A DNA stretch of 8,853 nucleotides from Caldifarciminota bacterium (lineage in GTDB: Bacteria; Hydrothermota; Hydrothermia; B15-G9): positions 1 to 8,853 of the forward strand of contig JAMOPK010000313.1 in the NCBI GenBank assembly GCA_027064565.1. The letters are read 5' to 3'. Positions 1-6,300 of this stretch are shown here, in pieces. Below the pieces are notes generated by a model. The model searched no databases. It saw only the letters and a list, made by a program, of their open reading frames with translations, and had not been told where the DNA came from. Both the position numbers and the translations under genes were made by a program. How positions within the stretch are numbered: position 1 is the stretch's first letter; every line of letters begins with the position of its first letter.

Positions 1-54
1 GACATCAGTTACTCAGCTGGTAAGGACAGCAAGCAGAAGTTAAAATCAAAATAA
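1..54 (+). CDS. Possible C-terminal end of an upstream gene (partial)
   Basis: Frame 1 is open from the first base to a TAA at 52-54 and encodes 17 residues ending in a lysine-rich tail (KDSKQKLKSK). Frames 2 and 3 stop earlier, at 43 and 23. The stop lies 29 bp before the ATG at 84, a spacing that would fit an operon with the following lipoprotein gene. The piece is too short to identify a family, and an open frame of this length can occur by chance, so this is a tentative call. Confidence 0.4.
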   Translation, partial: DISYSAGKDSKQKLKSK

Positions 55-83
55 TAACTTTTTCCAGAAAGGAGGCCGTCGCT

Positions 84-752
84 ATGAGAAAAAATCTGAT
101 ATTTGTGCTGGTAGCATTGGTCATTGTGGTGCTGGCGGGTTGTGTAGGGATTTTTACTGTCAAAACCGAATCTAACAACATCTCGTTGCCGTTGACAGGG
201 ATCCAGAACTATTCGACCAACCTGCAGTTCAGGTTCTTCATTTTGAAAAGGATGAACATGGAGGAAGAGAGCGTTTCTGTGATCGCTTCGCGGTGGGAAT
301 ACATTGCCCGAAGCGACACACCTGTCACATTTCAAATCAAAATTACGGATGAGAATATAACGGATTCGACCGACTATCTGATAGTTTTTGACACCACCGG
401 TCTGAACAACTACATCCCTTCCTTTATCCTCCAGCCGTTTCTGTCAGGGATGAGAGCACTCGGCTACAAATTTGACCTTCCAGCTGTCGTTAACAGGGCA
501 CCTGTGCTTATTTCCGGAAGTGTGGACGGGCTTGTATCAAGTTCAGTGGAGGGTAATTCATCGCTGAACGCCACCCTGGAGCGCGCTTTGAACAAGGGGC
601 AGATGTGGGTTATCGTCAGTGTGCAGGCCAGAAGCAATTATTTCCCGCCGGTCTCATCGCCGTCGTATCTCACTTTGGAAAAGCTGACCGGCCACATAGA
701 TGTGGAGGTCGATATGTCCCCGTTTTCTTCGCTGTTTTATCTCACATTTTGA
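84..752 (+). CDS. Small predicted lipoprotein of unknown function
   Basis: This 222-residue protein begins with a textbook lipoprotein signal: MRKN, a hydrophobic stretch and the lipobox LAGC with the acceptor Cys at residue 20. It should be lipidated and anchored to an envelope membrane facing the periplasm or the surface. The start is fixed by a strong ribosome site AAAGGAGG at 68-75, 8 bp before the ATG. The mature part is rich in Ser/Thr/Val and short alternating hydrophobic runs, which suggests a mostly beta fold. There are no membrane helices after the signal and no enzymatic motif that I recognise. The chain ends in aromatic and hydrophobic residues (LFYLTF). It may be co-transcribed with whatever ends at 54, and it converges on dprA with a gap of 54 bp. 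I do not recognise the family and propose no function. Confidence 0.85.
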   Translation: MRKNLIFVLVALVIVVLAGCVGIFTVKTESNNISLPLTGIQNYSTNLQFRFFILKRMNMEEESVSVIASRWEYIARSDTPVTFQIKITDENITDSTDYLIVFDTTGLNNYIPSFILQPFLSGMRALGYKFDLPAVVNRAPVLISGSVDGLVSSSVEGNSSLNATLERALNKGQMWVIVSVQARSNYFPPVSSPSYLTLEKLTGHIDVEVDMSPFSSLFYLTF

Positions 753-806
753 AGCCAATCCATAAGTAGGGTAAGGTATAGTTTGGAAACACGAACAGGG
801 AAAGGA

Positions 807-1889
807 TCACTTCTCCACCGAAAAGAATTTGCCGGGCAGTTCACGTATGACCCCTTTCATCTCCAGGACAAACAAGTGGGTGAGCAGTCTTGACGATGGG
901 ATGTCAAGGATATCGGAGAGTTCATCTACATGTAATGGCCCGTTCTGGAGGAGTGCGTTGTAAATGCCTCGCTCGATTCCTTCAAGGGCGATTTCGACCT
1001 CCTTTTTCTTTGATGGCTCTATGCCTCCATATTCCTCGATTATGTCATCGGCTGAAAGCACAATCTTCGCGCCCATCTTTATGAGATAGTTGCACCCGGC
1101 AGATTTTGGCGATGTGATGGGACCGGGCACGGCAAAAACGTCCCGTCCCTGAGACGATGCCCAGCGCGCCGTTATCAGTGCCCCGGAGGTCATCCCGGCC
1201 TCGACAACGATTACCCCCCTGGATAGACCGCTTATGATGCGGTTCCTTCGTGGAAAGTTCTCAGGCGATGGCATGGTCCCCATGGGAAATTCGCTTAGCA
1301 CCACGCCGCCAGAGTCCACAATTTTGTCGAACAGCTTTTTGTTCTCTCGGGGATAGGGCCTGTCCAGTCCGGAACCCAACACCGCCACGGTTCTACCGCC
1401 GGCCTCAAGCGCACCCCTGTGCGAATAGGAATCGATACCCCGTGCACCGCCGGAAACGATGACAAAACCCGCTGACGCAAGTTCACGGGCGAGTTCCGAC
1501 GCTACTCTCTGGCCGTAATGGGTTGGAGAACGGGTCCCGACCATCGCTATCGTTTCTTCTCCGATCGCACCTATGTCGCCCCTGTAAAAAATCAGAGGCG
1601 GCGAGGAGTCGAGAGGCCTCAGCATTGCTGGATAATCCCTGTCTTTGAATGTTACGATGCTGCAACCCGTTTTGCGAGCAAGTGAAAGCTGTTTCTCCGC
1701 TTCATCGAAGACCTTATTCTTTTCCAGTATCCTTAAGGCGAGTTTCTCACCAACAATCGGTTTCAATTCGTCCGAAGATGCCGAAAAGACTCTGTCGGGC
1801 GTCCCGAAGGCGTCAATCAGCTTGCGAAACCTAACAGGGCCAATTCCTTTGACAAGATAAAGTGCAAGCCATCCAATCAGATTATCCAT
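807..1889 (-). CDS. dprA: DNA processing protein DprA (Smf)
   Basis: DprA binds single-stranded DNA entering during natural transformation and loads RecA on it; it acts in the cytoplasm. The 360-residue protein has the full family layout. A helical N-terminal region with a helix-hairpin-helix-like stretch (KGIGPVRFRKL, about 14-24) comes first. The Rossmann-like core follows at about 80-285, with the hallmarks DYPAMLR, MVGTRSPTHYG (116-126), VSGGARGID (145-153), VLGSGLDRPYP (170-180), NFPRRNRIISGLS (211-223), EAGMTSGALITA (230-241) and VFAVPG (251-256). A short winged-helix-like C-terminus (about 305-358) completes it. Length and motifs match full-length DprA and nothing is missing. The ATG overlaps the stop of the upstream signalling gene (TAATG) and has its own GGAGG site at 1896-1900, so the two are very likely co-transcribed and translationally coupled. 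DprA is also found in bacteria not known to be competent, so it alone does not prove DNA uptake. Confidence 0.97.
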   Translation of the reverse strand: MDNLIGWLALYLVKGIGPVRFRKLIDAFGTPDRVFSASSDELKPIVGEKLALRILEKNKVFDEAEKQLSLARKTGCSIVTFKDRDYPAMLRPLDSSPPLIFYRGDIGAIGEETIAMVGTRSPTHYGQRVASELARELASAGFVIVSGGARGIDSYSHRGALEAGGRTVAVLGSGLDRPYPRENKKLFDKIVDSGGVVLSEFPMGTMPSPENFPRRNRIISGLSRGVIVVEAGMTSGALITARWASSQGRDVFAVPGPITSPKSAGCNYLIKMGAKIVLSADDIIEEYGGIEPSKKKEVEIALEGIERGIYNALLQNGPLHVDELSDILDIPSSRLLTHLFVLEMKGVIRELPGKFFSVEK

Positions 1890-4201
1890 TATGTTCCTCC
1901 GAATGATAGCCTATAATGGGCTATCGCAAGCACCTGATTGGCGGTGCTGCCGTCCGCCGGGAAGGATGCTATACCGTAAATGCAGTCGCCACAATCATGC
2001 AGCACCTGTGCCATGATTTCCTCTGCCCCATCATAATCCACATTCGAAATAACGATCGTGTAAAGGTTACCATCTCTCACGACGATGCTATCGGCTGGCA
2101 GAAGGCTGAGATCGATATCATGTGCGTTTTTCACTTTAAGGAGAACAACAGACACAGGCTTGTTTTCCCTGCGGGCTTTTTCTATAAGCGATTTGAAAAT
2201 TGACGGGAATTCTTCCGGAATGATCTCGCTGTGAACCTTCTCTTGTTTCGCTTCTGTCTCAAAAGATTTGGCGACTTTAATGGCCACTGCCACTGCCGTC
2301 GCTACCGCCTGTAGAAAATCGAGATCCTCGGTTTTGAAAGCGTTTTTCTCGACAGACTCAACATCCAACACACCGAGCACATGACCGCCTATTATCAGAG
2401 GGATGGCTAATTCCGATTGGATACTTATATCCCCCGGAGGGACGAAAAGCGGATCGATCTCGGTATCCCTGACGATGATGGCCCTTTTTTCCATGAACGC
2501 CTTTCGTGTTATCCCTTTTCCTTCAGGTATTTTCATTCCAACGAGAGAGATTTCCTCCATCCCGGCCTGAGCGGCAACATAAAGATTGTTCTCCTCATCC
2601 GGTAGGATTATCGCGTAAAGGGCATTGGGATCGAAGGAATTTTTGATAAGGGTCAAGATCCTTTTGAGCATGTCTTCAAAGTTCAATGTGGAACGCACTA
2701 TGTTCAATATTTCATAGAATACCTTTAGTTTCTTGAGCTCTTCCGCTGAATGCAGTTTTATCTTATCGATCATCTTGAATATCTGTTTGTCCTGAGAGGT
2801 GATCTCGACCTTTTGAAGGAGGTCAACTGCTACAGCCACCACCTGAGGGTCCCAGATGGTACCAGCTCCTCTAAGAAGCTCTCTCTTTGCGTCCTCCACA
2901 GACAGTGCGGGCATATCACGGAAGCTCTTGGTGGTCATGGTATCGAATGCATTGGCCACGGCTATAATGCGGGATTCAATAGGGATTTCCTTCCCTTTCA
3001 GTCCATCCGGATATCCCTTACCATCCCAGCGTTCGTGGTGCCACCTGATCCAGTTGGCGATTTTTTCCAGGGGTTTTATGCCTCTCAACAAGAGGTAACC
3101 GATCACCGGGTGCTGTTTTTGTATCTCATCTTTCCCGGTTTTAAAGGCATTTATTTCGTTTATAATGCTGTCCGGGAGGGCAATGTTACCAAAGTCATGC
3201 AATAATGCCGCAATTTTTAAGCTGTTGCTGAACACATCAAGCCTTCTTGCAATAATTTCGCTGTAAATAGCCACTCTCTCAGCATGGCCTTGATCCCTCC
3301 AATTTCGCACCTCAATGGCCCTCGATGTGGCCCTCGCTATGCCAAAAGCCAGCCTTATAGCCATATCCCTCTGGCGAGATTGCACCATCAAAGTAATGAC
3401 AAGCAATAGAAGTATGAATACCATCCCTAACATAAACATGATGTGGAGCATCTTTCTTTGAGAATAGAACGGGGATGAAACGAAGAACCATCTTCTATAC
3501 ATACTTTCATATTCGGGGGAGCCAACAAAAGTGAGCAGAATCGAGTTTATTTCAGTAAGAAGCTCCGGTTCCTTTTTATTAACTCCCAATGCGACATCGA
3601 ACCTTTGAAGGATCAGAGGATTTCCGACTATCTCAAGTTCGCCGGGGCTGAACTGAGAAATCATGTAAACCGCATGTAGATGGTCATCTATGAGTGCGTC
3701 TACCAACCCTTTTTTGAGGTCATCGTAGGCTATGTCGAGTCTGTCATAAGGCATCACAAGGAGGTTATACCGCCGGGCGTGGTTGCGTGCCCATGTTTCC
3801 CCTGTAGCGCGCCTTTTGACAGCAATTCTTAAGTTTTTGAGATCCGAAACCGAATTTATATCCTCATCAGGCCTTTTCACAATAACAAGTCCGGTTTGGA
3901 TGTAACTTCTCGTGAAAAACATATATTTTTCCCTTTCCTTGGTTACGTATATGCAGCCTGCCACCATGTCGATTGTGTCACTCTGGATAGCATCAAACAG
4001 TTCTTGAAAGGTGTAAGTGTAAAACTTTACCAGTTTTCCCTGATCGGCAGCGATGTATTCGATAAGCTCTATGTCGAATCCCTTGAGCTGATTGGCTGAA
4101 TCGACATAAACGTAAGGGGGATAAGGTGCAATTCCGACGCGCAGGTAATTGTCGTTACCAGGCGAGAGTGTTAGTAATAGCAGAAAAATTGAGACTTTCA
4201 T
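1889..4201 (-). CDS. Membrane sensor: solute-binding domain, TM, HD-GYP, GAF, degenerate GGDEF
   Basis: This 770-residue protein combines five parts. A short signal (MKVSIFLLLL) precedes a family-3 amino-acid-type solute-binding domain (about 18-243: VGIAPYPPY, TKERE with Arg90, and DALIDD near 168-173, placed like the alpha-carboxylate and alpha-amino ligands of amino-acid binders). A membrane helix follows at about 251-273. Next is a cytoplasmic HD-GYP domain (about 290-465), the class that hydrolyses c-di-GMP: Glu297, GH306, HD335-336, His364, HH388-389, GYP396-398. Then come a GAF domain (about 493-645) and a C-terminal piece (about 668-763) resembling the ends of a GGDEF domain but lacking its signature. 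Inferred role: turning an extracellular amino-acid-like signal into a c-di-GMP response. Oddities are Asn339 where HDxGK has Lys, Asn417 where VADxFD has Asp, and Asn300 where RDxxT has Asp, so phosphodiesterase activity is uncertain. I chose the ATG at 4201; an in-frame TTG at 4237 would add 12 residues. Neither start has a clear ribosome site. Confidence 0.93.
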   Translation of the reverse strand: MKVSIFLLLLTLSPGNDNYLRVGIAPYPPYVYVDSANQLKGFDIELIEYIAADQGKLVKFYTYTFQELFDAIQSDTIDMVAGCIYVTKEREKYMFFTRSYIQTGLVIVKRPDEDINSVSDLKNLRIAVKRRATGETWARNHARRYNLLVMPYDRLDIAYDDLKKGLVDALIDDHLHAVYMISQFSPGELEIVGNPLILQRFDVALGVNKKEPELLTEINSILLTFVGSPEYESMYRRWFFVSSPFYSQRKMLHIMFMLGMVFILLLLVITLMVQSRQRDMAIRLAFGIARATSRAIEVRNWRDQGHAERVAIYSEIIARRLDVFSNSLKIAALLHDFGNIALPDSIINEINAFKTGKDEIQKQHPVIGYLLLRGIKPLEKIANWIRWHHERWDGKGYPDGLKGKEIPIESRIIAVANAFDTMTTKSFRDMPALSVEDAKRELLRGAGTIWDPQVVAVAVDLLQKVEITSQDKQIFKMIDKIKLHSAEELKKLKVFYEILNIVRSTLNFEDMLKRILTLIKNSFDPNALYAIILPDEENNLYVAAQAGMEEISLVGMKIPEGKGITRKAFMEKRAIIVRDTEIDPLFVPPGDISIQSELAIPLIIGGHVLGVLDVESVEKNAFKTEDLDFLQAVATAVAVAIKVAKSFETEAKQEKVHSEIIPEEFPSIFKSLIEKARRENKPVSVVLLKVKNAHDIDLSLLPADSIVVRDGNLYTIVISNVDYDGAEEIMAQVLHDCGDCIYGIASFPADGSTANQVLAIAHYRLSFGGT
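1896..1900 (-). promoter_or_regulatory. dprA ribosome binding site inside the upstream gene
   Basis: On the minus strand GGAGG lies 6 nt before the dprA ATG, within the last codons of the HD-GYP sensor gene, whose TAA shares its last base with that ATG. This supports the chosen dprA start and makes reinitiation or coupled translation likely. Confidence 0.85.
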
Positions 4202-4246
4202 GACTTTGAGGTTAAAACAAACAGCTGACCAAATCAAGTTAAGGAG

Positions 4247-4266
4247 TTGAAATGTCTAAATTTCAA
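4247..4266. promoter_or_regulatory. Perfect 7+7 bp dyad, candidate operator or stem-loop
   Basis: TTGAAAT (4247-4253) and ATTTCAA (4260-4266) are exact reverse complements around a 6-bp spacer. The position, between two divergent genes, suits a repressor or activator site acting on either. As plus-strand RNA it would be a weak AU-rich hairpin followed by GCTTTTT, so a weak terminator or attenuator is an alternative. No protein is assigned to it. Confidence 0.4.
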
Positions 4267-4275
4267 GCTTTTTAA
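4252..4275 (+). other. Possible seven-codon leader ORF upstream of dacB
   Basis: An ATG at 4252 sits 5 nt after a strong AAGGAG (4241-4246) and reads M-S-K-F-Q-A-F before TAA at 4273-4275. Its start codon overlaps the dyad at 4247-4266, so folding could hide it. The Shine-Dalgarno match is the only real support. It could be a leader peptide for dacB or a chance combination; it is too short for coding statistics. Confidence 0.25.
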
Positions 4276-4283
4276 GGTGATCC

Positions 4284-4326
4284 ATTGTTCGGAACGGTCC
4301 CAAAGATGGATTGGGGACGAACCAAT
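4284..4326 (+). promoter_or_regulatory. Imperfect hairpin in the dacB leader
   Basis: ATTGTTC (4284-4290) can pair with GAACCAAT (4319-4326) with one bulged base. Inside it, GTCCC (4297-4301) pairs with GGGAC (4314-4318), and AA (4302-4303) with TT (4311-4312) across one bulged G. The 5' side carries a six-base internal loop. The structure ends 22 nt before the dacB ribosome site and has no U-tract, so it resembles a leader structure more than a terminator. Confidence 0.3.
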
Positions 4327-4348
4327 TCGGCCGTTTGTCCAGCAGGGT

Positions 4349-4355
4349 AGGGGAG
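4349..4355 (+). promoter_or_regulatory. Ribosome binding site that sets the dacB start
   Basis: AGGGGAG lies 9 nt before the ATG at 4365. This favours 4365 over the in-frame TTG at 4311, which has no ribosome site and would put 18 polar residues in front of the lipoprotein signal. A second ATG at 4371 is also possible, but its spacing (15 nt) is long. Confidence 0.7.
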
Positions 4356-4364
4356 CTTAAAATC

Positions 4365-5894
4365 ATGGGCATGAAAAAGAGAGATGCATTTCCGGCATTG
4401 ATTGCCGTCCTGATTTTCGCTGGTTGTGCGGCTCACAGGCCTTATGAGGCCCAGATCGCCCGAACGACACCCGGCACCGCTTCCGCAACCGCCACGATCA
4501 CGGTGAGACCAGCACCTGACACCGCTGAACTCGCCAGAAGGATAGACACGGCAATTGACACCTCCGAATTTCTCAAGCCAGCAGTTACAGGGGTCATGGT
4601 CACGGACCTCGGAGGCAGAGTCCTTTACAGCCGAAACGGGGAAAAACTGTTTACCCCAGCATCCACCGCCAAGGTTTTCACAGCGGTCGCCTCGCTCCAT
4701 TACCTCGGCTCAGAATATCGGTTTGAGACGCACCTTTACACGGACGCAGCTAAGAACGTCTATATCAAAGGCTTTGGCGATCCATCGTTTTCCACAGGTG
4801 ACCTTTACAGCATGGCCGTCCATTTCGCACAGATGGGAGTCAGGAAAGTGAACGACATCGTTGTCGATGACTCCTATTACGATACCCTCAGGCTTGGACA
4901 TGGCTGGATGTGGGACGATGATCCGTATCCGTTCATGGCGAGGTTGAGCGCCCTTTCTTTGGATTGGAACATCATCGAGGTCACCGTGCGCCCGACCAAA
5001 GTCGGAAAACCGCCCGCAGTTTCGATCTTTCCGCCTTCGAGGTTTATAAAAGTCAAAAATGAGGCGGTTACCGTGGATTCAGGAAGGACGAGGATAAAAG
5101 TCAATAGGGTGCTGGTGGACAACGAGAACTGGGTGGTCGTCTCTGGCAAAATCCGCAAGGGCTCGAAGGAGGTTGTCAAATACCGGAACATCGAGAACCC
5201 GACACTTCATGTCGGTTACGTTTTCGCCTCAATGTTGAAAGAACTTGGCGTGCGTGTGGCGGGCAGGGTGAGACGGGACACCGTCCCTTCAAACGCAACC
5301 CTGATTTACGTCCACCGCTCAAAGCCGCTTTTCGAGATCGTCGCGGATATGCTCAAAGCGAGTAACAACCAGAAGGCGGAGATGCTGTTGAAAGCGGTTG
5401 GTGCGGCCGTGGATTCGCCTCCGGGCACATCGGCAAAAGGGATCAAAGCCGTCAAACTGCTTTTGAGCGAACAGGTTCTGGGCGCTGACACGCTCCAGTT
5501 CCGCCTTGTCGATGGCTCCGGCCTTTCCAGATACGACCTCATTTCACCGAAACTGCATGTTTCCCTGCTCAGATGGGCCTTCCAGAACCGCAAGCTTATG
5601 CCCGAATTCCTCACGGCGATGCCCATCGGCGGTGTCGATGGCACGCTTGAAAAAAGGATGCAGTGGGACAGCGGAGGCAGACATGTCCGTGCCAAAACGG
5701 GAACGATGTCCGGGGTCTCAGCGCTCACGGGCTACGTCTGGCCGGACGGCAAACAACCACTCGTCTTTTCCATCTTGATGAACAACTTTGTTGGCTCAGC
5801 ACGCCACGCTCAGGCCGTGCAGGATGAAATTGTTAGGGCTATCTATGAGTGGTATGTCGGTGCACCGCCCGACACGACGGGAAAAGAGCAGTAA
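4365..5894 (+). CDS. dacB: D-alanyl-D-alanine carboxypeptidase/endopeptidase, S13 (PBP4/DacB) family, predicted lipoprotein
   Basis: S13 enzymes trim the terminal D-Ala of peptidoglycan stem peptides and cut D-Ala-mDAP cross-links in the periplasm. The 509-residue protein has all three penicillin-binding motifs: S-T-A-K with nucleophile Ser100 and Lys103, S-N-N at 333-335, and K-T-G at 444-446. It also has the family-typical DGSGLSR stretch near 383-389. The long distance between the first two motifs fits the extra domain inserted in S13 proteins. The N-terminus (MGMKKRD, a hydrophobic run, then FAGC with Cys21) looks like a lipoprotein signal, with Phe at -3 instead of the usual Leu. A Thr/Ala/Pro-rich linker of about 25 residues follows, as if tethering the enzyme to a membrane. 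E. coli DacB, by contrast, is not a lipoprotein. The gene is transcribed alone or as the first gene of its unit, and a terminator-like hairpin follows 27 nt after the stop. Family assignment is secure; lipidation is a prediction. Confidence 0.95.
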   Translation: MGMKKRDAFPALIAVLIFAGCAAHRPYEAQIARTTPGTASATATITVRPAPDTAELARRIDTAIDTSEFLKPAVTGVMVTDLGGRVLYSRNGEKLFTPASTAKVFTAVASLHYLGSEYRFETHLYTDAAKNVYIKGFGDPSFSTGDLYSMAVHFAQMGVRKVNDIVVDDSYYDTLRLGHGWMWDDDPYPFMARLSALSLDWNIIEVTVRPTKVGKPPAVSIFPPSRFIKVKNEAVTVDSGRTRIKVNRVLVDNENWVVVSGKIRKGSKEVVKYRNIENPTLHVGYVFASMLKELGVRVAGRVRRDTVPSNATLIYVHRSKPLFEIVADMLKASNNQKAEMLLKAVGAAVDSPPGTSAKGIKAVKLLLSEQVLGADTLQFRLVDGSGLSRYDLISPKLHVSLLRWAFQNRKLMPEFLTAMPIGGVDGTLEKRMQWDSGGRHVRAKTGTMSGVSALTGYVWPDGKQPLVFSILMNNFVGSARHAQAVQDEIVRAIYEWYVGAPPDTTGKEQ

Positions 5895-5921
5895 CTCCCG
5901 GTCTTTCCATCTGAATTTCAG

Positions 5922-5944
5922 GGGCGGCGTTAAGCCGCCCTTTG
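5922..5944 (+). terminator. Probable intrinsic terminator of dacB
   Basis: GGGCGGC (5922-5928) and GCCGCCC (5934-5940) form a perfect 7-bp GC stem with a 5-nt loop (GTTAA), starting 27 nt after the dacB stop and followed by TTTGTTGT. The T-tract is interrupted by G, so efficiency is uncertain. The hairpin could instead be part of the adjacent repeat element. Confidence 0.55.
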
Positions 5945-5946
5945 TT

Positions 5947-5965
5947 GTCGGGCGAGACGCCCGAC
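5947..5965. repeat. GC-rich perfect hairpin adjoining the tandem repeat
   Basis: GTCGGGCG (5947-5954) and CGCCCGAC (5958-5965) are exact reverse complements around AGA, giving an 8-bp stem with a 3-nt loop. The right arm lies within the first 17-bp tandem unit (5956-5972). Two GC hairpins 6 bp apart followed by repeats resemble a REP/BIME-type interspersed element. Whether it is dispersed in the genome cannot be judged from one copy. Confidence 0.6.
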
Positions 5966-6040
5966 CCACCATGACGCCCGACCCACCATGATGCCCGATC
6001 CACCATGATGCCCGATCCACCATGACGCCCGCCTCACCAG
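5956..6040. repeat. Five tandem copies of a 17-bp unit
   Basis: The units start at 5956, 5973, 5990, 6007 and 6024, head to tail without spacers. Units 1 and 2 are identical (GACGCCCGACCCACCAT). Units 3 and 4 are identical to each other and differ from 1 and 2 by C-to-T at unit positions 3 and 10. Unit 5 is more diverged (GACGCCCGCCTCACCAG). The pattern suggests stepwise duplication. Because 17 is not a multiple of 3, the array is unlikely to be coding. Each GCCCGA core can pair with the left arm of the hairpin at 5947-5954. Confidence 0.9.
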
Positions 6041-6224
6041 ATTTTGGTTAGCCCTGATGGAACAGCTCAAAATTGGAAGTGTATAAGCCCAAACATCAGG
6101 TGGGATGGCTGTCCCCGGCCGTCATGAAGGCTTTAGAGAGTGCAATATCTTCATTTTGCAATAATCCGACTGTGTTAGACCATGTCCTCTTTCATCTTCA
6201 TCCCCCTTTTCCACCTCATAGCTT

Positions 6225-6230
6225 TATAAT
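6225..6230 (+). promoter_or_regulatory. Possible -10 element for the protease gene
   Basis: A perfect TATAAT lies 74 bp before the ATG at 6305, which would give a leader of roughly 65-70 nt. I find no good -35 hexamer at 16-18 bp upstream; the region there is C/T-rich. If the organism belongs to a group with a different sigma consensus, this match may mean little. Confidence 0.3.
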
Positions 6231-6292
6231 CTGAGTCTCACTCATGTATTACACAGAACCTGTTGAAATAGGGAAATTCCAAAATCCACTTC

Positions 6293-6300
6293 AAGGAGGT
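6293..6300 (+). promoter_or_regulatory. Strong ribosome binding site of the protease gene, close spacing
   Basis: AAGGAGGT is a near-perfect anti-16S match, but only 4 nt separate it from the ATG at 6305. The next in-frame ATG (6329) would be 28 nt away and would cut into the signal peptide, so 6305 remains the best start. Confidence 0.75.

Larger units (their letters stand above)
4202..4364. promoter_or_regulatory. Divergent intergenic region between the sensor-dprA operon and dacB
   Basis: These 163 bp must hold the promoters for both divergent units. I see no convincing -35/-10 pair on either strand; on the minus strand a TTGAAA lies in the dyad described separately, with only a weak -10 match downstream. 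The region also holds a strong but gene-less Shine-Dalgarno (AAGGAG, 4241-4246) and an imperfect hairpin just before the dacB ribosome site. The promoter role is inferred from gene orientation. Confidence 0.6.

Noticed and set aside
753..806. Bidirectional terminator between the lipoprotein gene and dprA
   Set aside because: The 54-bp convergent gap shows no inverted repeat followed by a T-tract on either strand.
4202..4237. TTG at 4237 as start of the HD-GYP sensor
   Set aside because: There is no ribosome site before it; the ATG at 4201 gives a Lys followed by a hydrophobic signal directly at the N-terminus. The choice is not certain because the ATG also lacks a clear ribosome site.
4311..4364. 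TTG at 4311 as start of dacB
   Set aside because: It would add 18 polar residues before the signal sequence, while AGGGGAG at 4349-4355 points to the ATG at 4365.
4272..4700. 142-codon minus-strand open frame opposite dacB
   Set aside because: It is antisense to the dacB signal region and catalytic Ser motif, with no ribosome site or recognisable domain.
5796..6023. 75-codon minus-strand open frame covering the tandem repeats
   Set aside because: It runs from the 17-bp repeats through both hairpins into the antisense of dacB, and its product is repeat-derived (WW, GHHGG, GRASRP); 17-bp units shift frame at each copy, so there is no coding constraint.
5956..6040. Possible CRISPR array
   Set aside because: The repeats are 17 bp and contiguous, with no unique spacers and no cas genes nearby.
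6057..6086. Nine-codon ORF (MEQLKIGSV) in the gap before the protease
   Set aside because: No ribosome site precedes it, and such short frames are expected by chance.
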